Source: Lactuca virosa (lineage: Eukaryota > Streptophyta > Magnoliopsida > Asterales > Asteraceae). From it: a stretch of DNA of 64,000 bases. Numbering within the stretch: the first letter of the stretch is position 1; each line of letters starts with the position of its first letter. Below are positions 56,312-64,000 of the stretch, in pieces. The position numbers and the translations under genes are program-made. The notes beneath the pieces are model-generated. The model had not been told where the DNA came from. It did no database searches and worked only from the letters and a program-made list of their open reading frames with translations. The DNA is taken from positions 96,988,531 to 97,052,530 of the forward strand of contig CAKMRJ010005745.1 of NCBI GenBank assembly GCA_928212115.1. The letters are read 5' to 3'.

Positions 56312-56889
56312 GTTGAAAAGCGTCAACTAAAAAGTTGGTGAGTTGATAAGCATATTTGGATAAAACCTTTTTAACATCTTTGATTGTAATAATTTGTAAA
56401 ATTCTAGAAAATCCGATATTTTCTGTGAAAATGGTTTATAAGTCTCGTTCCAAAACTTTGAATAATTGCATGTGTGTTCTTTGTTTTCTTGTGTTCGTAA
56501 TTGAAAAGAGTGTACTTTTATATTTTATAAAACCAGTGAAGTGTATAATTTCGTAAATCCAAAATAACATTGTTAATCCCTATGTGAGTCATTACAACCA
56601 TGCTTAATATGACTGATATGTCTATCCTGACGTTCTTCAGGCGTCGGTTTCGGTACGATATTTATCACCCTATATTGGCCCCATCTAGCTGTAGCGATTA
56701 GCTTAGGTGTGGGGGTGTCAACCCCATATAGATCTATACACAATTACCTCGCTCTCCCTCCAGGAAACTCTTGTTGTAACTGCAGGACTTACGGTGTACG
56801 CTAGATAGGTACAACGAAAGAAAGTCTGACAAGTGCCATAACAGATTTACGCGAAATTTTACTCCCATTATTGAATAATGAAAACAACA
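56312..56889 (-). repeat. Fragment of LTR B (probable 5' LTR remnant)
   Basis: Closely matches about 51707-52395 of LTR B (TTGAAAAGCGTCAACTA onward), with an internal deletion of about 120 bp near 56515. It starts at the pol deletion junction and is cut at 56890 by LTR A'. Confidence 0.75.
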
Positions 56890-59206
56890 TGTGACAACCC
56901 GAATCATTTTCTAGTTTCCGATAATAAAATTTTATTTTATTGGGTTCCGTCAACTTCCTTCGGTTTAGAAAATCATTTAATTATATATTTTGAGTTCTAT
57001 ATTCGAGCCGGAACCAAAACCACGCGAAATTTCGGGAATTCCTTCGAACAAGACCGAGTTCAAGGCCTGACTTGAGTTCACGGTCGTACACCCGTGTACG
57101 ACCGTTCACTCGTTTACGGCCAGCGTCGGGTGGGCCCCACCACTGACCAACGACAACCCCTATAAATACGGGACTCTACCCCTCATTTCCACTTTTCAAG
57201 CCGAACACCCACTCCTTCTCTCCCTAGACTCATGACCGTACTCCCCTAAAAACACCCTTATCCTTCCGGAAAATATCGATAATAACCATTGGGGGTCATT
57301 TTAGAGCATCTAGAATACGTTTTTCATCGATTTCAACACTCTTGTTCTTGAGTGTACGGCCGCACTCCTTCAAATCTACAAATCCTCATTGACCGCACAC
57401 GAGTTTACGGCCGTAGACCTTCAAAGGCCATATACCGTTCACGGTCGTACACCCTGTTCACGGCCGTACACCTGGTTCATGGCCGAAAACCCCGTTCACG
57501 GCCGTACACACTTCCTAAGCAGTGAATCAGACTGAAAATCCACTTTCCTCGATTCGATCAAGTCTCGGTAACATTCCTTAACCGAAAGCAAGTGTTTTCC
57601 TACACTTTATCTAACAAAATCGCTAATTTAGGTACATATATGTATTTAATTGTTATTAGGATTTCGTTAAGTGTCACGCTACAACTCGAGGGTCTTCATT
57701 CCAATTCGTTGATTCAACGATTGCACACAACTAACAGTGAGTTGATACCCCTAAGCTTTTATTATTTTTCATGTTTTCACGGGGGGGATACAAGCCCAAT
57801 AGAAATATTTTTGAGAACTTATACAAAAGAATTTCAACGAGTTTAAAACTTACGAAATCGATACAACCAAAAGACTTTCCATGTTTTATAAAATATTTAG
57901 ATATTTTATCCCTTTTGTAATATGCTGAGCATAAGGGACGTTTTCAACTTACAAGCATAACCACATAGTTTTCAAACTAATACATAAATCAAAGTACATA
58001 TACAAAGACGCAAACTATAAAAGGTATAGTTTGGGAATTCAATACATGGTTATACATATACAAACACACAAACTATAAAAGGTATAGTTTGGGAATTCAA
58101 TACATGGTTATACATATACAAACACACAAACTATAATAGGTATAGTTTGGGAATTCAATACATGGTTATACATATACAAACACACAAACTATAAAAGGTA
58201 TAGTTTGGGGATTCAATACATGGTTATACATATACAAACACACAAACTATAAAAGGTATAGTTTGGGAATTCAATACATGGTTATACATATACAAAGGGT
58301 TTCCCGTATTATTACTTGTAAAATCGTTAATCTAGTTGAGAGACACGTCTTTGAGTACAATTACATGTACTAGTGGAAGACTGCCCTTATGAACAAGAGT
58401 CTCCTCGAGGGAGAGCATGAGTTTGTGTATAGATCTATACGGGACTAATAATCCTGCACCTTGTTGCTAGCTACAGTAGGATCGACAGCTTTACGGGTGA
58501 CAAAGTCATAAAAGATACTGGCGCCCGATTCGCGCCATATCAGTTAGTATGGTCATAAAACTCGCAAGTAGATAACAACGATATATTTACGTAGTAATAT
58601 ACTTTACATGAACAATGCTTATTTAGCATAAGTATGGGAAATACATGGTTTCTTTACGAGAAATAAAACTACTATACATATTGGTATTAACCAGGGTTTT
58701 CAAACAGAACATTCTATTCATACTGGTAATAGCCAGGGTTTTCTTACAAAAAGGGATTTTACATTCAAAACAGTTTTATACAATTCCTCTGGTGGAAAAT
58801 AAACATTCAAACAAACGCTTTATAGAATATTGTAACAAACTAACATGTTAGAAAATATTGGATTTTCTTGGAAATATACAAACATTTTCACTGATTCATT
58901 AACAGGTTTTTATTACAAAAATATGATTATGAACTCACCAGCTTTTATGCTGATACTCTCTTTCAAAACTGCTTCTATGCTCAGGAAATTAGTAGACAGG
59001 TACCTCCTGGAGTTTTGAGAAGACGGAGCGTTTAGAGTCTCGTCTTTTATTTTTGTCATACTTTTGATGTCTATAAATATGTATCAAACCGATGTAAATA
59101 TTTTACTTAACGAATGTAATGGTTGTGTTTACTTTGATTATTGTAGTGCAATGGTTGTGATACTATACGTGAAGTCATTCACCCCCGAACGTTTCCGCCG
59201 TTCCGG
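56890..59206 (+). repeat. LTR of related family A', 3' end lost
   Basis: Starts TGTGACAACCCGAATC. TATAAATA is at 57161-57168. The signature palindrome has drifted to forms such as TTCACGGCCGTACAC. The conserved GGGGGGGATACAAG run is at 57781-57794. The expected TGTGACA end is missing, and sequence stops in TTCCGGTTT at a filler junction. Confidence 0.75.
58012..58293. repeat. 58-bp minisatellite, five units, with palindromic core
   Basis: Units start at 58012, 58070, 58128, 58186 and 58244. Each begins with the inverted repeat AAACTATAAAAGGTATAGTT and continues TGGGAATTCAATACATGG. Only two or three bases differ among units. Single, diverged copies of the core occur in LTRs A1, A2 and A3. Confidence 0.95.
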
Positions 59207-59233
59207 TTTGATGTCTATAAATATGTATCAAAC
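59207..59233 (+). repeat. 27-bp templated filler at a deletion junction
   Basis: The 27 bases are identical to 59063-59089, 144 bp upstream. They sit exactly between the truncated LTR A' and the pol tail. Confidence 0.8.
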
Positions 59234-59348
59234 GAAGCAAAGCCGTATCCCGATAGTGAGGGTTCGCTGGAACGCCAAGCGAGGACCTGAATTCACTTGG
59301 GAGCGAGAGGATCAGATGAAACTGAAATATCCTCTTCTTTTTAGTTAG
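59234..59348 (+). pseudogene. C-terminal tail of a Ty3-gypsy pol
   Basis: The frame reads SRIPIVRVRWNAKRGPEFTW and ends LKYPLLFS with a stop, matching the tail at 54505-54200. About 54 bp of 3' untranslated sequence (CGGGACGAAATTCC) leads to the polypurine tract. Everything upstream in this element is deleted. Confidence 0.85.
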
Positions 59349-59402
59349 TTATTTGTAACTACTTAATTGCTTATATTCTAATTTCGGGACGAAATTCCTT
59401 CT

Positions 59403-59411
59403 AAGGGGGGG
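59403..59411 (+). promoter_or_regulatory. Polypurine tract before LTR A
   Basis: AAGGGGGGG followed by ATGA directly precedes the LTR start at 59416, so this LTR was a 3' LTR for the sequence on its left. Confidence 0.85.
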
Positions 59412-59656
59412 ATGATGTGACAACCCGAAATTTCTATCCTGTACAACCATTCACTTCAATAGGAGTCAAAACTGTTTCTGCTAATTTTCAAGCTTTTTGG
59501 AATAAGTTTGAGTATTTTAAGATTAGTGTTTCAGGAGATACCAGGAGAGAGGATGCTCTAGGGTTTATTGTGCAACAATAAAGTCCCAAAGCTCCACGAG
59601 TTTGGAGTTTACAGCCTAAACAAAGGTGTTTACGGCCGTAAACCCTATATTGGGGG

Positions 59657-59665
59657 TATATATAT
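59657..59665 (+). promoter_or_regulatory. TATA box of LTR A
   Basis: TATATATAT lies 14 bp after a perfect signature palindrome (59628-59643). The equivalent box in A1 (10030-10037, minus) also lies beside a TTTACGGCC word. Confidence 0.6.
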
Positions 59666-60646
59666 GACACTTAGTCATTATTTACCATTTTTCACAAATT
59701 CAAGATCCAAACTCAATTCTCTCTCAAGTATCATCCAAAACTTCTTCAAGATCTTCAACTTGTAAGTGTTTCTAGCCCTTTTAAGTTGATATATTGATTA
59801 ATCTAGTGATTTAACACACTTCCATCCGTGCAATCATTCCAAAAGGTTAGATCTTCAAGTTTCACCAAGAACACCAAGAACACACACTAGTGTTCTTGGA
59901 CTTTTAGCACCTTTTCAAGCCTCTATCTTGTAAGTACTTCTATCCTAGAGTATAATAAGGCTTGTTACACTTCTGTACATCAAGAAAACACCAAGGAAAC
60001 CAAGGATCAAAGGAGTTTACGGTCCAAGAACACCTTGGACCGTAAACCCTAAAAAGGGTGCCAAAGTGTGCCCTAGTCCTTTCTAAGCCTTGGAAACTTG
60101 CATAGATCCCTTCCCTAGTGAGTTAAATACATGAAAACATCAAAAGACCATAAACCATTTGTGTTTACGGCCGTAAACCCAAAGGCAAATGGTCCAGGGA
60201 CCGTAAACTCCATTTAGGAGTGAAATGGTGCCCTAATCACTTCCATAAGCTTATACTTCAAATGGAAATGCTTCTAAGGACTTGTAGAGCTTCAAAACAA
60301 CACATGGTCAAAGAAGCATGAGTTTACGGCCGTAAACTCATGGGTTTACGACCGTAAACTCAAGGAGTTATGGTCACAAAACCGTAAACTCATATAAAGA
60401 GTTCCCTTGAACCCTAAACTCAATAGCAATGTCCTACAACATTTAGATGCAATCCTTAGCACTTATAACACTTATATAAGGTGTTTTTCATACCGTAGGA
60501 TGTCTTAACTTTTTTAATTAGTTTTTTAAAGACTAATTGGATACATATATGTGTTATTATATGTTAACTAGGATCATTGTGTGTGTACAAGTCTTCACTT
60601 GACACCTAGCAATCATATATCATCAGTTCATCCAAACCACTCACTA

Positions 60647-60656
60647 CAGGTGAGTT
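60647..60656 (+). promoter_or_regulatory. Conserved 5' splice-site consensus in LTR A leader
   Basis: CAG|GTGAGTT, a full donor consensus, about 960 bp after the likely transcription start. The identical word is kept in A1 (9071-9080) and A3 (50433-50442), and AAGGTGAGCTT in LTR B. Confidence 0.5.
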
Positions 60657-62242
60657 CATACCCCTTAATTAACCTTTTAAATGTTTTTAAATGCTTTTAT
60701 GGGGGGGGATACAAGTTGAATTATTATAGTTATTATATCAATCACATGTGATTAATAACTACCAAACAAGTGGATTTCTTACTTTTCAAACTGTGTTACC
60801 AAACTGTTTTACTTCAAACTGTTTTACAAACTCCTTTTCATGTCAAACACTTTTACTTAAACTCTTTTAAACTTATATTCTGTTAAATGTGTATCTGTAT
60901 AGATATAGTTATATAAGTAGGATTGAAAGGACTTAGGACTGATAGCTCACCTTACTTCCTGTTCCTTGTTTGGTTGTGGACTTAGGGTATCAGGGTTATT
61001 TGTCCGAAGGTCGTTTGAATCCTAGTTATATATTATGTATATGTATATAGATACAAAGGTTCCTTCTTTCATTCAGCTCCATACCTTTGGGTAGCAAGGG
61101 TATACATACATGTTCATACATTACTAGTAAGCTAATATAGGAGTAGTTTAGGAAGATACTAATACTATTACTAGATCAATGAAACATACAAAGAGTCAGT
61201 TCATACATGAAACAATACCATACAGAGAAAGAGATAACAAACAATACCATACAGAGAAAGAGATAACAAACAATACCATACAGAGAGAACATACAGGCTA
61301 GACAGAGGTAGAACATACAATACAGCTAGCACATTCATTACATATACATTTTTGCAGTTATGTGAGCCACCTAACGGGGCATGGCACTACCTGCCATGAC
61401 CGTTTTTGTATCCAGAATCTCCTTAAATGGGGAGCGTGTGAGTTTGTGTATAGATCTATACTGGATTGACTATCCTACACCTTTCTGCTCGCTACAGTGG
61501 GACTTGCAAGTCTACGGGTGCCAAACGTCATTTCTTACGACGTCTTACATCGTTGTTTTTCTATTGAGTCGGTAGCAGGATACAGGCCGATCACAAGGTA
61601 CTTTAAATAACAATTGGTTTAAAGTAGTTAGTACAGCAGTAGTTACTTAATACAACACTACAGTACTATATCATTTTCCCATTACATTTACTTTGTGATA
61701 TTCACACAATAAACAATAATGTAAAAACTATATTTTTGGTTAATGATAGTCGGATTTGGGAAAATACACACTCTTACAAGAGACACACACACAGATACTA
61801 GATGCCTTGGTAGAAGGCTACTTTTAGTAGGAAACATAGGGTTTTCTAGGAGAGTTCAAACAATTACAAACTTTTACAAACATATACAATTACAAACTTA
61901 CAAAACACTTTCATATAACTACAGACACTAATATACTTATGATCTCACCAGCTTTAAAGCTGATAAACTCTTTCAAAATAATTTGTAGTCTCAAGTCGCC
62001 AGTAGACAGGTACCGGAGCCAGGTGTTTGCGAAGACGGAGCTCGTTCAAGACTCATCTTTATTTTGATGTATATTATTTTTGGTGTCTATATAACTTGAC
62101 AAAACACACTTGTATGAAATTATATTATTAATGCAATGGATGATGTTGTTGCTTGTTTACTACTTTGCATTGTTGTGATACTGTACATGACGTCCTCCAC
62201 CCCCGAACGATTCCGCTGTTCCGGTTTTGGGGTGTGACAGAT

Positions 62243-62254
62243 TGGTATCAGAGG
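62243..62254 (+). promoter_or_regulatory. Primer binding site of the right-hand gypsy element
   Basis: TGGTATCAGAGG follows the LTR end by three bases and matches the initiator-Met tRNA complement except for the last base. Confidence 0.9.
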
Positions 62255-62949
62255 TTTGTTTATAGTGAATCGAGTGTATCAACCCATAAAAGATATACGA
62301 ACTATAAGCACAGCGGGATTAAAATACTCTGATAAAGAGTTTATACTTTTAAATAATAAAATATTTAAACAAGTATACATACCTGCATTCATACTAAAAT
62401 CAGTGTCACTAGGACAGAACAAAAGTATTATGATTGTTGGACAGCACAAGTAGACTTAGAGACATATGGTCAACCCTGGGAAGATGTAGCCTGATCAACT
62501 ACATTATCCGAGGAGTGATTAGCATGTGCCTAAGTGTGGTTGTGAGGTTGCAACAAGTCTAAAAACTTACCAACACTTCTACAACGAGAACAGTAGAACA
62601 GAACATAAACTTAAAATACTATAGGAGTATTTTGTGTTACTATTAATTACTTACCTGAGAACTAAAGGTCTTTATTAAGTATGTCAATAGTTGCGGAGTG
62701 GATACGCTAAGGTTATATGTGTCTAGGATATCATAGACTTGGAATCTGTGATCTTTGCTTTACTTCCTGTTCCTTGTTTGGTTGTGGGCTTAGAGTTAGG
62801 GTCACTTATTCAAAGGTCTATCCTGTCTAGGTTACATATGACTGGTATGCACTACGCAAATGTTGGAGTAACTGATAAAGATCATCATATAATTATCTAG
62901 TTAGTTCATCTATTGATTATTTCCTTATCCCTTTTCTCGCGTAGATATA

Positions 62950-63573
62950 ATGGCTGGATTCCATTTTCCCGGAGACCCATACTATCCCAACAACGGCAAT
63001 GCTGGATGGCTTGGAGAAGAGCCAGAAGATGATCACCCAATCCCTTTGGATGATCACGAAGCTGAAGGCTTTTCTGATGGTTATGACTCGGAGCCAGAAA
63101 TCAACAACCAACCCCCAGCTGTCCAAAACCCAAACCCTCGTCCAGCATTTCAAGGACCCACACCTCTGTGGGCCACAAACTTGAATAGGTGGAGTCAGGA
63201 ATAGGGGCAGCCCATGCCCTACCATGGAGACAGAAGCTTCTACAACCTCACTGAAGGAGGTTCAGCTGACAGGGTCCTACCCATAATGGTCCGTAGGATT
63301 GCTCGGAACACTGAGCTAGGTCGAGCAGCTATTGACCGAGTAGTGGAGGTTGACGCCAACTCTGGCGTTAACATTGTCCGCATTCGCCAACTAGAGTCTG
63401 CTCATGAAAGGACTCAGGTCCGCAATGCAGTTCTACAGAGGGAACTTGCTGAAACCCAAGCTGAAGTCAGGGAACTTCAAGCTCAGCAAGCAAGATCTGA
63501 TAGGCGCGTGAGAGACATAGAACGCCTTCTGTCGGATTCAAGAACTCACCCTAGTAGTTCTTGTCGCCGATAG
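62950..63573 (+). pseudogene. Accessory ORF between LTR and gag, one in-frame TAG
   Basis: The ATG at 62950 opens a frame of 207 codons interrupted only by TAG at 63202-63204. The N-terminal half is acidic and Pro/Asn-rich (FPGDPYYPNNGNAG, DDHPIPLDDHEAEG). The C-terminal half is Arg/Glu/Gln-rich with heptad-like spacing (QLESAHERTQVRNAVLQREL onward), a likely coiled coil at about residues 140-190. It lies 0.7 kb after the primer site and ends 368 bp before gag. No known domain is recognised. Extra ORFs upstream of gag are known in Ogre-like gypsy elements; whether this one is related is open. A good acceptor (CTCGCGTAG, 62936-62944) lies just before its ATG. Confidence 0.6.
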
Positions 63574-63940
63574 AGTCTTATCGACTTCTCTTTTGGATAT
63601 AACCTAGTTTGTGTAAAAACTCTAGTCTAATTTCCTATCCTTGTAAATCTTAGACCCGTTAAGTCTTGATTGGTAGTAGCCTGTCAAAAATTTTCCCTCT
63701 TGGTTGATGTAAGACCTACTTCTAGGTCATTTTCCCGAACTCATTAATCTGTAATCCCAGTAAATAATGACAGATATAATCTTGGAAATCAATATCCAAT
63801 TGCTCTCGTCTGTTAGTACTAGATCTTCATTCAATCATACTATTCAATCGTGCTATTCACTTGTGCTGTTGGGCTATGGAGAGTTCATCCATGAGTCATT
63901 CTTATCAATATCTTCATCTTTCTAAACTTATAGCTAAAAG
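63574..63940 (+). other. Non-coding interval before gag
   Basis: T-rich sequence with no open frame of note. It ends in TTTCTAAACTTATAG (63919-63933), an acceptor-like stretch, 7 bp before the gag ATG. Confidence 0.5.
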
Positions 63941-64000
63941 ATGCCTCCACGTAAATCAACAAGACGCGATCCTCCCGCACCGACACCACCTGCTCCTCAA
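63941..64000 (+). CDS. gag: Start of Ty3-gypsy gag(-pol), partial
   Basis: The ATG at 63941 begins MPPRKSTRRDPPAP and stays open to the window end (20 codons). A basic, Pro-rich start of this kind is typical of chromovirus-like gypsy Gag. Its position after LTR, primer site and leader supports it. Too little is visible to judge whether the protein is intact. Confidence 0.75.
   Translation, partial: MPPRKSTRRDPPAPTPPAPQ

Larger units (their letters stand above)
59416..62239 (+). repeat. LTR of family A (5' LTR of the right-hand element)
   Basis: 2,824 bp, TGTGACAACCCGAAATTTC to GGGGTGTGACA. TATATATAT at 59657-59665 gives a short U3 of about 240 bp and a very long R-U5. It contains perfect palindromes GTTTACGGCCGTAAAC at 59628, 60163 and 60322, a donor-like CAGGTGAGTT at 60647, the GGGGGGGGATACAAG run at 60701, and a short repeat of ACAATACCATACAGAG at about 61210-61290. 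Confidence 0.9.
59416..64000 (+). mobile_element. 5' part of a Ty3-gypsy element of family A, runs off the window
   Basis: LTR (59416-62239), primer site, long leader with an accessory ORF, and the start of gag are in order on the plus strand. This copy looks the youngest: LTR ends are intact and its gag start is clean. It supplies the reference for LTR A copies elsewhere. Confidence 0.85.

Overview
The window is plant nuclear DNA made almost entirely of nested LTR retrotransposons and their LTR fragments. I found no host gene that I can support, no rRNA and no intact tRNA. Initiator-Met-tRNA-type primer binding sites, plant Ty1-copia and Ty3-gypsy polyproteins and canonical GT-AG splice signals all point to a plant. 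The LTR motifs ACTCGTCGAGT and GTTTACGGCCGTAAAC remind me of lettuce-like Asteraceae genomes. That species guess is recognition only and was not tested.

Layout. Positions 1-8510 hold a minus-strand SIRE-type copia element with a broken gag, an uninterrupted 1,234-codon pol frame and its 5' LTR; its 3' LTR lies outside the window. Positions 8511-15565 hold LTR fragments and a decayed gypsy gag. From 15566 to 36522 lies what looks like one old solo LTR (LTR D), filled with later insertions: an LTR A fragment, a complete but mutated minus-strand Ty3-gypsy element (17913-26477), a 3.0-kb tandem duplication of the right part of that element, and a plus-strand SIRE-like deletion derivative (29127-35059) inside the second duplicate. 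A decayed Tork-like copia (37012-42982) sits in an unclassified repeat. Positions 43988-48451 hold decayed sequence and the 3' end of another copia element. Positions 48452-56889 hold a gypsy element (LTR B plus 3' pol) with a perfect solo LTR A nested in it. Positions 56890-64000 hold an LTR A' remnant fused to a pol tail, then the 5' LTR, primer site, accessory ORF and first 20 codons of gag of a plus-strand gypsy element that runs off the right end.

How the parts work. The proteins are the usual Gag, protease, integrase, reverse transcriptase and RNase H. Most copies are dead; the exceptions are the copia pol frame at 815-4519 and the visible start of the right-hand gypsy gag.

The most interesting material is non-coding. 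Three tandem hairpins downstream of pol (33187-33444) keep perfect or near-perfect pairing while the stem sequence changes, and four hairpins with an exact 50-bp period occupy the comparable place in the other SIRE-type element (731-908). A 65-bp GT-AG intron lies between gag and protease of the Ty3 element and its removal restores frame. A conserved CAG|GTGAGTT donor in the long LTR leaders can be matched with acceptors just before an accessory ORF and before gag. Several families carry their own array of short CG-containing palindromes, one of which (TTTACGG type) is shared between a gypsy LTR and a copia leader.
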